DNA of 49,746 bases, taken from the NCBI GenBank assembly GCA_040775095.1, contig JAXGTD010000014.1:1-49746 (forward strand), written 5' to 3'. Of this stretch, positions 30,875 to 41,150 are shown in pieces. The translations under genes were made by a program, and so were the position numbers. The stretch's first letter is position 1, and each line of letters starts with the position of its first letter. The notes under the pieces are model-generated. The model made no database searches. It had not been told where the DNA came from and worked only from the letters and a program-made list of their open reading frames with translations. This stretch comes from JAXGTD01 sp040775095 (GTDB taxonomy: Bacteria > Pseudomonadota > Gammaproteobacteria > Chromatiales > Chromatiaceae).

Positions 30875-33478
30875 ATGTACAGCTACTCAACAATTACAAC
30901 TGGATTGGCGATGCTCTTTGTCGCGGCTTTCTCGGTAACCGCGCAGGCGGAGGTCTTCAGCGCGAACGTTGTTGGCGGATTCGGCACTGGCAGCTATCCC
31001 CCCGGTGCGGAGGTGTTCATCGAAGCCTATCCGTATGAGCAGGGAGATCCGAGTCAGGCTTCTCACGAGTTGACTGACCCCGATGCGCCCGTGACCATCT
31101 TCGACCGATGGAGCGGTGATATCGCGTCCGTGGAGGACATCTACTCCGCGCGCACGGCGTTTGTCATGCCGGCCGGGAATGTCACCCTGCAGGCGGTATA
31201 CAAGGAAGCGCCGCGTTGGACAGCGCCAAAGGTCATCGCGGAGATCCCTCCCAGTCATGTGGGAATCATCTTTGCGTTTCACGGCTCCGGTGGTGGGGCA
31301 AACACCTTTTTTGGTCAGGATGAGTCGGTCTCCTTCATCCAAGAGGCAACGACGCGCGGATTTGGCGTCGTCGCGCTCGACAGCTTCAACCGCGTCGAGA
31401 AGGTCTGGGACAGCTCGCTGGATCCCCAGCAGAACGTCGACCTGCAACGCGTCGCGGCGCTGCGCAGGGATTTGCTCATCCAGGGCCGGATGAGCATCGA
31501 CGACCCGGTGTACGTCCTTGGCGTTTCCAACGGTGGTATCTTTGCCTCGCTATTCGATGAGAACGTCCAGGCTGCTTTGGATTTCCCGGTGATGGCGGCT
31601 GCAATCTATATCTCGTCGGGCAACCTGTCCGTGATGCAGACGACCAATGTCCCGACCATCTTCGCGTTGGCGGAGAACGACGATGCGACCATCCCCGCCA
31701 TTACCGCGTTCAACAGCCTGCTCACCCGGGACGCGATCTCCCAGATGTGGATCAATCCTGTGCGGCCGCTCCACCCTGGCAGCTTCTGGCGCATCGAGGG
31801 GCTCGACCTTGCCGATTCCCAGGCTATATACGATGCCCTCCGGCAACAGGATGTCATTGACAACGATGGTTACGTGGTCATCAACCCAAAGGATAACTCA
31901 AGCTGGGAAGAGCACATCCCGGATGAGTATGTGAACGCGCTCTCGGCGATTGAGGACCAATTGAAGATCGGCTACGGCGAGCACGGCTTTATGTCGGACT
32001 TCAATGGTCGGGTCCTCGATTTCCTGGCCAACCCGAGCGCGCTGGTGACCATGGTGCCCAGCGTGTCGAGCTTCGCGCCGGCATCCGGTATCCCGGGGGC
32101 CATGGTGACCGTCTATGGTGATGGCTTTGTCGGGATCACCTCGGTAACGGTCGGTGGTGCTCCTGCAGATGTCAGCTCGGTGTCGGGCACGCAACTGCGC
32201 ATCACGGTGCCGGTGGGGGCGACGACAGGCCCGATCACGGTCACCAACGCCGCCGGGAGTAGCGCAAGCCAGAGTGACTTTGTCGTCGAGGGGCCGAGCA
32301 TCAGCGATTTTTCGCCGCAAAGCGGTCCTCCGGGAACCACCGTCGTCGTCAACGGCGCTGGTTTCGTGGACGTGACCGGTGTCTCGATCGGTGGCGTATC
32401 GGCTGAGGTGCTGTGGGGCAATACTACGCGGCTGAACGTGAAGGTCCCGACTGGCACCTCCGGTGGACCCGTCGCCGTGACCAATGCGATCGGTACCGGT
32501 GTGAGCCAGACCAACTTCTCCGTGTCCGGGCCGCAGATCACGGGCATCGCGCCCGAGAGCGGGCCCCCGGGGACGACGGTAACGATCAGCGGGACGGGCT
32601 TTGTCGACGTGACCGGTGTGGCGGTCGGCGGTGTGTCGGCTGAGATCCTGTCCGCGAATGTGGCATCGCTGACAATCAAGGTTCCCGCTGGGACGTCCGG
32701 GGGCTCGGTGGCCGTTACGAACGCGATCGCCACTGGCGTGAGCCCGGTCCCGTTCACCGTCTCTGGGCCGCAGATCTCCAATATCTCGCCAACGAGCGGA
32801 CCTGCTGGGACCCTCGTGACAGTTACCGGGACGGGTTTCGTGGACGTGACGGATGTGGCAGTCGGCGGTATCTCCGCGGTCGTCGTCTATGCCAATGCTG
32901 CATCAATCGTGATCAAGGTCCCGGTCGGAACGGCGGGTGGCCCGGTTACCGTCAGCAACGCCATCGCTACCGGGGCAAGCCCGATGTCGTTCTCGGTGTC
33001 CGGCCCGCAGATCGCCAGTATCTCGCCTGCCAGTGGCGTACCGGGTGATCGTGTGACCATCTCGGGCAGCGCGTTTGTCGAGGTTACTTCAGTGAAGTTT
33101 GGTGGGGTGCAGGCGGAAATCCTGTACAGCTCTGTCACCGCCCTGCAGGTCCTGGTTCCGGCGGGAGCGCAGACGGGGGCCGTTACCGTGACCAACTATC
33201 TTGGCACCGTGTCGAGCCCCGTCAATTTCGAGGTGTTGACCCCGACGATCGCCTCGTTCAGCCCGACATCCGGTACCGCCGGGACCCGCGTGACCATCTC
33301 CGGGACGAGCTTCTCCGGCCTGCAGTCGGTCACGTTCAACGGTGTGCCGGCGGAGATCAACGCGGCGACCGCCACCAAGATATGGGTTCGGGTGCCGACG
33401 GGTGCGAGCACCGGCCCCATCGCGGTGCAGACCGCGGCCGGCTCGACGGTGAGTCAATCGAGCTTCACCATTAACTAG
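30875..33478 (+). CDS. Secreted alpha/beta-hydrolase (esterase-like) with six IPT/TIG repeats
   Basis: An 867-residue exported protein. The signal peptide is about residues 1-26 (LAMLFVAAFSVTAQA). A small beta-domain (27-110, with FDRWSGDIASVED and FVMPAGNVTLQAVY, like bacterial repeat domains of cell-surface proteins) precedes an alpha/beta-hydrolase domain (about 118-390). That domain has the oxyanion motif FAFHGSGGG, nucleophile Ser218 in GVSNGG and candidate His in GYGEHGF. Six Ig-like IPT/TIG repeats of about 79 residues follow (395-867), each with 'SP-x-SG-x-PGT-x-VT-x-G-x-F'. The layout fits a secreted depolymerase or feruloyl-esterase-like enzyme on a stalk. A good intrinsic terminator follows the stop. 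Confidence 0.87.
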   Translation: MYSYSTITTGLAMLFVAAFSVTAQAEVFSANVVGGFGTGSYPPGAEVFIEAYPYEQGDPSQASHELTDPDAPVTIFDRWSGDIASVEDIYSARTAFVMPAGNVTLQAVYKEAPRWTAPKVIAEIPPSHVGIIFAFHGSGGGANTFFGQDESVSFIQEATTRGFGVVALDSFNRVEKVWDSSLDPQQNVDLQRVAALRRDLLIQGRMSIDDPVYVLGVSNGGIFASLFDENVQAALDFPVMAAAIYISSGNLSVMQTTNVPTIFALAENDDATIPAITAFNSLLTRDAISQMWINPVRPLHPGSFWRIEGLDLADSQAIYDALRQQDVIDNDGYVVINPKDNSSWEEHIPDEYVNALSAIEDQLKIGYGEHGFMSDFNGRVLDFLANPSALVTMVPSVSSFAPASGIPGAMVTVYGDGFVGITSVTVGGAPADVSSVSGTQLRITVPVGATTGPITVTNAAGSSASQSDFVVEGPSISDFSPQSGPPGTTVVVNGAGFVDVTGVSIGGVSAEVLWGNTTRLNVKVPTGTSGGPVAVTNAIGTGVSQTNFSVSGPQITGIAPESGPPGTTVTISGTGFVDVTGVAVGGVSAEILSANVASLTIKVPAGTSGGSVAVTNAIATGVSPVPFTVSGPQISNISPTSGPAGTLVTVTGTGFVDVTDVAVGGISAVVVYANAASIVIKVPVGTAGGPVTVSNAIATGASPMSFSVSGPQIASISPASGVPGDRVTISGSAFVEVTSVKFGGVQAEILYSSVTALQVLVPAGAQTGAVTVTNYLGTVSSPVNFEVLTPTIASFSPTSGTAGTRVTISGTSFSGLQSVTFNGVPAEINAATATKIWVRVPTGASTGPIAVQTAAGSTVSQSSFTIN
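32057..33475 (+). repeat. Six tandem IPT/TIG-coding repeats (about 237 bp each)
   Basis: Units 2, 3 and 4 are the most alike at protein level (GFVDVT-x-V-x-GG and GP-x-I at the unit joints). Units 1, 5 and 6 are more diverged. This suggests that the array grew from its middle or has been homogenised there. Confidence 0.85.
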
Positions 33479-33493
33479 TTACTCGCCTGATGC

Positions 33494-33536
33494 GCCGCCA
33501 CATGCGTCCGAGGGGCCGTGTGGCGGCCCTTATTTT
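33494..33536 (+). terminator. Rho-independent terminator after the TIG-repeat esterase
   Basis: GCCGCCACA (33494-33502) and TGTGGCGGC (33519-33527) form a perfect 9-bp stem with a 16-nt loop, followed by CCTTATTTT. It starts 16 bp after the stop codon. Confidence 0.82.
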
Positions 33537-33540
33537 CAGG

Positions 33541-33659
33541 GGAGAAGCTGGTCAAACGTCTTCCGGGCAGTGCGTCAGTCCCGCTCTCAAGCCCATGTAG
33601 CGCTTGAGGATACCAGGCCCCGCGTGGCCCGCCCGGCAAACGCTGCATGTCGGCCTTCC
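33541..33659 (+). repeat. Structured dispersed repeat, copy D
   Basis: A degenerate block (GGAGAAGCTGGTCA, 33541-33554) matches copy B over the block and the following bases at 12 of 18 positions and at nearly the same distance from hairpin 2 (69 versus 68 bp). Hairpin 1 is CTCAAGC (33586-33592) with GCTTGAG (33602-33608). Hairpin 2 is GGCC (33616-33619) with GGCC (33626-33629), flanked by one mismatch. Hairpin 3 is poor. It lies in a convergent gap right behind the esterase terminator. Confidence 0.6.
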
Positions 33660-33683
33660 TTCGGTCATTGGCTCCGCTGGCAC

Positions 33684-34121
33684 TTACCGCGATTGGCTGG
33701 CGCGCCGAGCCTTGATCTGCGCCTGCTGTTCTGGAGACAGGGCGTCGAAGCGTTGCCGAAACGTCTTCTTCGCGTTCTCCCGATCCTCCGGACTCATTTG
33801 CTCCCATTTCGCGCGACGTTCTTCGGGGCTGAGTCGCTGGCGGCTTCCGCCATGCTGCTGCATTTTCTCGCGCAACGCGGCTTGTTCATCGGGACTCATT
33901 TGCTCCCATTTCGCGCGACGGTCCTCGGGGCTGAGTCGCCCGCGGCTTCCATCGGGCTGCTGGGCGGCCCCCCGTGATGGGTTCGGGGCTGTCGACTGCT
34001 CGATGGCTTGCGCGGGCGCCAGCTCGCCCGACCCTGAGGCGGCCTGCTGTTGTGCGGCGCTGGCCGAAAAAGGGAGTCCGACGGACAGGGCCGCCAGGAA
34101 GACACGGGTATTGATGCGCAT
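33684..34121 (-). CDS. Periplasmic DUF3106-like protein with RLSPE-RRAKWEQMSP repeats
   Basis: A 145-residue exported protein: signal peptide MRINTRVFLAALSVGLPFSASA, a Gln/Ala/Pro-rich linker and a charged helical region. The sequence RLSPEDRRAKWEQMSPDEQ recurs 34 residues later as RLSPEERRAKWEQMSPEDR, and a third shorter SPEQQAQIKARR ends the protein. This matches the pattern of DUF3106 and of Spy/CpxP-like periplasmic helices, which are thought to act as small chaperones or stress sensors. The 34-residue repeat is also a DNA repeat, as the strands at 33790-33860 and 33892-33962 are about 85-90% identical. A structured repeat and a T-run lie directly upstream of the gene. Confidence 0.82.
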   Translation of the reverse strand: MRINTRVFLAALSVGLPFSASAAQQQAASGSGELAPAQAIEQSTAPNPSRGAAQQPDGSRGRLSPEDRRAKWEQMSPDEQAALREKMQQHGGSRQRLSPEERRAKWEQMSPEDRENAKKTFRQRFDALSPEQQAQIKARRASQSR

Positions 34122-35125
34122 GGAACACTCCGGTTTGTGAAAAAAAGACCCTGGACTATCGGCGTTTTCCGTCGGGGCATGGGCGGTCGGGCATGTTCAC
34201 TCACCCCAGGTGACAGAAGAATGGCGCGGATCGGGGAGCGCGTTGCTGGCTCGCGAGCTGATCCGCTACCAGGCAGGTATTCCAACAGCATCTCCTGAGA
34301 TGTCAGATGGCTGAGGTTTCGTCCCATCGACATTAGCCGACAAGCTCGGGGATGTCTCTTGTTTGCTCCCAGTCGCCGCGATCTGGCGGCCTCCATGGTC
34401 GGGTTTGAGGTTCGGCGGCATATAGGGGCTTTTCAACGCGTCGAGCTCCCCCGGACGACGACGCGCCAGGGCCGAACGGTGGGAGCAGATAGCGTGCCGG
34501 GTCGCGGTGAGCCCAGGCCGGTGTGTCGGACAATGGAAGGCTCGCTCAGCGTGCCATCGGAGTTCGTCTGCAACGACCAGGGCCCGAGAGTGGGCAGGTA
34601 GCGCCCATCGATGGTGTGGACTTGGTGGGTGGTGGTAACCGGGGCATACCTTGAAAGGCTCAATGTACTCGAGCGCTACATGGACGCACGGCCATGCTCT
34701 CTTCGTGGGCGTAAGAGCATGAAAGAGCAGGTGCCCGGAGACCGCACCCTTGATGCGCCGACTTGAGGAATGCCAGGGAACGGACCTCGGCAGGGTCCAC
34801 GCGAGACGAGTTGATATGGCGTTCGCAGTCGCGCCGGAGGGCCTGCCCTGGCGCGGCCCATTGTGTCCAGCCGAAACCAAACCCGAACGCTCTTGTGCTA
34901 AGGTCTCCTTACGGTGGCGCGCAACCGGCTCATTGAGGCAGGATTGCTGTTGACCGGTCTCGCGCGCAACCCGCGTGTCTTGCCGTCCGGATCACCGGCT
35001 GGTTTTGGTCGCGACGGATCCAATCCCGGTCTCGCTCGGACGGTTGCGCGGCAGGTGTCCCGGTTCGGGTCAGGCCCCCTGGGGAACCCTGACACGGTGG
35101 GTAGCGTCTAGGTGGAGGTCTGAAC
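34122..35125. other. 1-kb gap with one structured repeat; possible decayed coding sequence
   Basis: Structured repeat copy R2 fills the left end. Between 34290 and 34880, minus-strand frames contain protein-like stretches in different frames (TTHQVHTIDGRYLPTLGPW, LDALKSPYMPPNLKPDHGG), which may be the remains of a dead gene. I cannot identify it. The rest shows nothing, except that the acetyltransferase start has a fair ribosome site (GGTGGAGGT). Confidence 0.35.
34150..34273 (-). repeat. Structured dispersed repeat, copy R2 (reverse orientation)
   Basis: On the minus strand the block CCTG-5 bp-GGATCAGCTCGCGA is at 34273-34251, followed by a 27-bp spacer. Hairpin 1 is CATGTTC (34192-34198) with GAAGAATG (34216-34223), and inner TCACC/GGTGA (34201-34205, 34209-34213). 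Next come GTCGGGGCAT-like hairpin 2 sequence and GGCGTTTTCC (34161-34170), which aligns to the hairpin 3 arm of copy A. A run of seven A (T on the minus strand) follows, then the ATG of the DUF3106-like gene at 34121. Confidence 0.72.
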
Positions 35126-35965
35126 ATGGTGACGGCGGGGGAAGGGGGGCTCGGTCGTCAGCCGACCAACGAACGGGTGGTGCCGGACCGAACGCTCGAG
35201 GCCCTCGCGCGCTCCATCCATAAGGAGGGGCTGAGCTATGGCTTGAGCCCGCTGGATTTTGTCCGTCTCGTCAACCTGCTCCTCGACCGGGTGATTCAGG
35301 GCGATGAATCCGTCGTGGCCCAGCGGTCATTGGTGCCGGAGGGTGAGCCGGCCGGGGCGCTCGACGGCCCGACGCAGCGGCTACGAGGGCTCCCCTGCGG
35401 CGCGGGGCGTGTTCGACTACGCCAGTTCGACGTACAGAACGATCTGGAGATGTTCGAAACCTGGCTCGCCGACCCACACGGGCGCCATTTTCTGGGACCC
35501 CGATCAACGACGAGTCTCGAGGCCAATGGCGAGTTTCTTCTGCGCAACGCGCAGCATATTGCGATCGTGATGCGTGCCGACGAGATTCCGATCGGGGCCG
35601 TGGCCTTTTTTCAGCGCGACCCGATCCACCGGCGGGCGGAGCTGCGGAAGGTCATCGGTGATCCCAATGCCAGGCGACAGGGATACGCGCGGGAGGCGAC
35701 GCGGTTGTGGATTCGCTACGGATTCGAGGTGCTGGGATTGCGCAAGATCTTTCTGGACACCCTGGACACGAATCTGCGCAACATCCGGCTCAACGAGAGT
35801 CTGGGATTCGTCGTCGAGGGAATTCTGCGCAACGAGTATGTACTTGACGGGCAGGAACGTGACGTGCTGCGTATGGGGTTGTGCAGGCCGTCGGCCCAGG
35901 TGGGAGCATCGGCCGAGACCGGTGAGCCGATACAGATCCCCACGCGGTCCGTGTCGGACCCGTAA
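35126..35965 (+). CDS. GNAT-family N-acetyltransferase (RimJ/RimL type) with N-terminal extension
   Basis: A cytoplasmic acetyl-CoA-dependent acetyltransferase of 279 residues. The GNAT domain spans about 90-258: VRLRQFDVQNDLEMFETWLADP (motif C region), IPIGAVAFFQRD, the acetyl-CoA loop DPNARRQGYAREATRLWIRYGF and VLGLRKIFLDTLDTNLRNIRLNESLGF, closing with VEGILRNEYVLDGQERDVLRM. This is the RimJ/RimL-like subgroup that acts on protein N-termini or on amino-sugars. The first 90 residues contain a helical segment (LSYGLSPLDFVRLVNLLLDRVI) not found in the minimal GNAT enzyme. It stands alone, so the substrate cannot be inferred. Confidence 0.85.
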   Translation: MVTAGEGGLGRQPTNERVVPDRTLEALARSIHKEGLSYGLSPLDFVRLVNLLLDRVIQGDESVVAQRSLVPEGEPAGALDGPTQRLRGLPCGAGRVRLRQFDVQNDLEMFETWLADPHGRHFLGPRSTTSLEANGEFLLRNAQHIAIVMRADEIPIGAVAFFQRDPIHRRAELRKVIGDPNARRQGYAREATRLWIRYGFEVLGLRKIFLDTLDTNLRNIRLNESLGFVVEGILRNEYVLDGQERDVLRMGLCRPSAQVGASAETGEPIQIPTRSVSDP

Positions 35966-36283
35966 CTGGCAAGGCGCATGTGCGCCCGGGGGATGGACGC
36001 GCCCCACCTCCTCAACGCGTGTGCTCGCACCGTCCGCTGGCAGAGCGCCTGGCGGAGCCGACCGGCGATGCGAAGCCAGCCCCGCTGAAGCTGGATGTCT
36101 CGCCTCCCGTGGGGCGCACCCAAGACGAGCCATGGGATCCATTGCCGGCGACCACCGAGTCACGGCGACGTTCTGGCAGAGGGAATGAATGTGTAAGCTG
36201 AAATCGGCGCCTGAGCAACGCGTCCGCGTGCTCGGCGTCGCACCGCGGCAAGTCTTTGCGGCAAACCTTTTTGGTAGAGATCC
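35966..36283. other. Gap between acetyltransferase and EF-hand hydrolase
   Basis: This gap of 318 bp has no gene and no clear terminator. Confidence 0.35.
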
Positions 36284-37711
36284 ATGCGTGTATTTCCGTC
36301 CCTCGGCCTCGAAACTCAGGGGTTATTCCTGTTGCTAATGGCCCTTAGCAGCCTGGTTCATGCGGATGCCAGCATGTCGGCCAGGCCCACTGCATCAACG
36401 ACCCTCGACCCGGTCGAGTCCATCCTGCAAGATGCCGTGCGCAGCGGGCAGATCGGCGGCGCCTCGTTGATCCTGGTCCACCACGGCGAGGTCGTGTTCA
36501 AGCGCGCCGTCGGCAATCTCTCGGTCGATCAACAGATACGCATTGCCTCGAGCTCCAAGCCGGTCGCCGCCGCCGCGATCCTCACCCTGGTCGACGATCA
36601 CACGCTCTCGTTGGGCGACCCCGTCTCCAAGTTCCTTCCCGAGCTCAAGTCCACAAGGGTCGGCTCGGCGACGTTGGAGCAGTTGCTCTCCCATACGGCG
36701 GGGATGCCCCGAAGCTACCCCGGCGGCCGCCCACGCTCCGGGACGCTCGCGGATTTCTCCAGGCGTATCGCCAGTCGTGGAGACTTCGGATCGCCGGGCA
36801 GCTTCCAGTACAGCGGCGTGAGCATCGACATCGCCTGCCGTATGGCGGAAGCGGCATCCGGTGTTCCCTTCGAGACCCTCATCCAGAAACGCGTTTGGGG
36901 GCCGATTGGTATGACCCATACCGACTTCACGCTGGCCGCTGACCCGCGTAGCGTCCCCGCAGATGCGCTGTCCAAGGGCGAAGGCCGCTATGTCAGTTGC
37001 GGCGGAGGCATGTCTTCTACCCTTGATGACATGGCCGCCTTCTACGAGATGCTGTTGCACAACGGCGTCTCTCAGGGTCGCCGGATCCTGAGCGCGCGGT
37101 CCGTTCAGGAGATGGAAACCAAACATGCCGTCAACCCCCGCAAGGAAGACGACCCCTACACAACGGGTGAGTATGGTCTGGCGCTGTATCGAGACCGGGT
37201 GGCCCCGTCCGGGGCGCCGCTGACGATCAGCCATGGCGGGGCGTTGGGCACCATGCCCTGGGCCGATCTCGACCGCGACCTGGTGGGTGTGTTCTTCAGT
37301 CAGGGCCGACTCAAGCGTGTCCTCCCGTTGATCTCGACAGTGCAGCAGGAGGTCCGTGAGCTGATCCCGGCGGGGACGGTCGGATCCCGTGACCCCGTCT
37401 CACGAGAATCCGGTGGTCAGGAACCGGTCCAGCGGGGGCGGGCAGCGGCCGCGACCGGGCGGGAGTCCCCCGCGCCGAGACAGTCCGGGGCCCGTCGCGA
37501 TCCGGTTGTCGTCTTCGAGCGGATGTCCGATGGCAGATCGAGCGTCGACATCGAGGCGTTTCGGGTCTTTGTCGCCAGTCAACCGATCGGCGAGCGACTC
37601 CAGCGACGCCCTGGCGCCGTGGACCGGATCTTTCGACGGCTCGACAGCGATCATGATGGTCAGCTGACCCTTGAAGAATACGAGAAGATTCGCGAGCTCA
37701 AGCCTCGCTAG
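36284..37711 (+). CDS. Exported beta-lactamase-fold serine hydrolase with C-terminal EF-hand
   Basis: A 475-residue exported protein with a signal peptide (LFLLLMALSSLVHADA). The serine-hydrolase domain (about 40-365) has SxxK at Ser89-Lys92 (SSSK) and the HGG motif ISHGGALG. The second motif, normally YxN, reads QYSGVS, so the usual Asn is Gly. A charged, Arg/Pro-rich linker (about 370-410) leads to a C-terminal domain with a textbook EF-hand loop, LDSDHDGQLTLEEY (D-x-D-x-DG-x5-E), near 455-468; VFERMSDGRSSVDIEAF (about 410-426) may be a degenerate first hand. The fusion suggests calcium-dependent folding or activity in the periplasm. It could be an esterase, a D-aminopeptidase or a non-catalytic family member. 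Confidence 0.85.
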   Translation: MRVFPSLGLETQGLFLLLMALSSLVHADASMSARPTASTTLDPVESILQDAVRSGQIGGASLILVHHGEVVFKRAVGNLSVDQQIRIASSSKPVAAAAILTLVDDHTLSLGDPVSKFLPELKSTRVGSATLEQLLSHTAGMPRSYPGGRPRSGTLADFSRRIASRGDFGSPGSFQYSGVSIDIACRMAEAASGVPFETLIQKRVWGPIGMTHTDFTLAADPRSVPADALSKGEGRYVSCGGGMSSTLDDMAAFYEMLLHNGVSQGRRILSARSVQEMETKHAVNPRKEDDPYTTGEYGLALYRDRVAPSGAPLTISHGGALGTMPWADLDRDLVGVFFSQGRLKRVLPLISTVQQEVRELIPAGTVGSRDPVSRESGGQEPVQRGRAAAATGRESPAPRQSGARRDPVVVFERMSDGRSSVDIEAFRVFVASQPIGERLQRRPGAVDRIFRRLDSDHDGQLTLEEYEKIRELKPR

Positions 37712-37734
37712 CCCGGCCCCGGGCCCACGCCGGG
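37712..37734 (+). terminator. Hairpin after the EF-hand hydrolase
   Basis: CCCGGC (37712-37717) and GCCGGG (37729-37734) form a 6-bp stem immediately after the stop codon. No T-run follows, so this is weak evidence for termination. Confidence 0.35.
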
Positions 37735-37886
37735 GGGCACTGGGGCGGCTTGCCTATCGAATGGCGCTACGCTAACCTCGCGAGAAGAGTCAGGTGTTCC
37801 GCCGGCCGGCGCGGTGGTGAAATCGACCGGCCTTCCCTTGGCCTCTGGATGCGGGTCACGAGTGTCGGGGTTGATCGAGGTGGACA

Positions 37887-38282
37887 ATGGGTGTCTTCGC
37901 ACGTATCGGCGGCACGGGACGACCACCCCGGGACTCGGGCTCGGCAGAGAAACGTCGCTCGCAACGGGTCAAGTGTGAGCTCCTTGCCCAAGTGCGCGTG
38001 GCGCCTGCGCAACCCGGTTCTGGAACGGGCGCCGTGAACCACGGCATCTCGCAAGACATCAGCGAAGGCGGCATCCAGATCCGCGCGTTCCGTCACATTC
38101 CCGAGAGATCCAACGTATTGGTCGAGCTTCAGGGCCGTGATGCCGTCTCGTCGATCCGGGCGACCGGCTCGGTGGTCTGGGCAGCGCGGGTCGAGACGGC
38201 CGGTCACTGGCTGCTTGGCATCGCATTCGTCGACGCCGACGATAAGACCCGATCCAGTATCCAGCGGTTGGCCGCGGCCTGA
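37887..38282 (+). CDS. PilZ-domain protein
   Basis: A 131-residue cytoplasmic protein made of one PilZ domain, a cyclic-di-GMP binding module. The N-terminal RxxxR motif is in KRRSQRVKCELLAQV (about 22-36). The second motif is DISEGGIQIRAF (about 58-69, matching D/N-x-S-x2-G). The remaining beta-barrel strands (VLVELQG, IRATGSVVWAARV, LLGIAFVDADD) follow. Stand-alone PilZ proteins control motility, polysaccharide or surface processes through protein contacts. Its partner is unknown; no flagellar or cellulose genes are near. A GAGGTGG lies 7-8 bp before the ATG. Confidence 0.88.
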   Translation: MGVFARIGGTGRPPRDSGSAEKRRSQRVKCELLAQVRVAPAQPGSGTGAVNHGISQDISEGGIQIRAFRHIPERSNVLVELQGRDAVSSIRATGSVVWAARVETAGHWLLGIAFVDADDKTRSSIQRLAAA

Positions 38283-38681
38283 AGGGCGTATCGGTTGTTT
38301 GGCGCGCAGGCTGCTCGCGGCGCGCTGCCCCCGACGACAGGACCGGGCGGAACCAATGGCTTTTTGGCACCGGTGCCCCGGGGTGCCAGCGCGCTGACTC
38401 GTGGCGCTCGCGGTCTCTTGCCGGCTTGACCGGCATCCGCGTCGGAGGCCGGAGGTGATCACCCGATGCCGTGCCTGATGGCCGGGTCGCCAGCCTCGCC
38501 TCGCTCCATGCAGGGTGCCCGACCCCGCTCGTCGGGGCGCAACAAGGCCGGCTCGACGGGGCTTCGGCTCATCCTGGCCGTGCGGACCCCGTGTTGGGCC
38601 GGAAACGCCCGTGGGTGCTTGCCCTGCGTCGCCGCCGCCGTCATTGTCAGGACTGCGCACGCCAGCCACAAGGCATCGACC
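38283..38681. other. Gap between PilZ gene and the DUF255 gene
   Basis: About 400 bp. The DUF255 frame extends upstream to 38466, but that part is not conserved in the family. TGGCACC (38365-38371) and GGTGCCA (38382-38388) form a perfect 7-bp stem without a T-run behind it. Confidence 0.35.
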
Positions 38682-40739
<2,058 letters not shown>

Positions 40740-40852
40740 CGCGCGATGTCTTTCCGGATGCCGCCTCATCGCTCGCGCTCGACGCGGTGTAACGCAACTA
40801 CACCGGGATTGGGGCTGCCCCCCCACCGATCCAGATCCGGGTGCCCCGCGCC

Positions 40853-41101
40853 ATGACCCCCGAGACCCGCTACCCGCCGCAAGTGGACAACGAATCCGGC
40901 CTCGCCGATATGGTCGCCGATCTCCAGATGCGTCTGACCTATCAGGAGGACGAGATCGCGCATCTGAACCGTGCCCTCGAGCAACAGCGCGCCGCGCTGG
41001 AGCGATTTGGCAGGGAGATCGATCGCCTCAGGCGGCTCCTCGCCACGCTGACACCGGCGCAGGCCGGCGCACCCGGTGATGAGCGCCCGCCGCACTACTG
41101 A
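40853..41101 (+). CDS. slyX: SlyX family protein
   Basis: An 82-residue coiled-coil protein. LQMRLTYQEDEIAHLNRALE and the heptad pattern through DRLRRLL are typical of SlyX, as is the C-terminal PPHY. The function of SlyX is not established, although it is often beside peptidyl-prolyl isomerases or envelope genes. An in-frame GTG 12 bp upstream (40841) is an alternative start. Confidence 0.87.
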   Translation: MTPETRYPPQVDNESGLADMVADLQMRLTYQEDEIAHLNRALEQQRAALERFGREIDRLRRLLATLTPAQAGAPGDERPPHY

Positions 41102-41150
41102 TCTCGGCAATGGGCGGCATCGCCACGGGGGATGATCCAGTGGTGGCTGG

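Noticed and set aside
19046..34273. The structured repeats as attC sites of a chromosomal integron
   Set aside because: They share folding with sequence change, and they separate genes, as attC sites do. But the conserved block does not match the RYYYAAC/GTTRRRY core, genes on both strands are interspersed, no integrase is seen and copies occur in both orientations.
34266..34880. A minus-strand gene in the gap before the acetyltransferase
   Set aside because: Protein-like stretches are in different frames, no start signals are visible and I can name no family. At most it is a decayed gene.
38365..38388. A terminator before the DUF255 gene
   Set aside because: The stem is perfect, but the T-run is on the wrong side for the plus strand, and on the minus strand an A-run follows.
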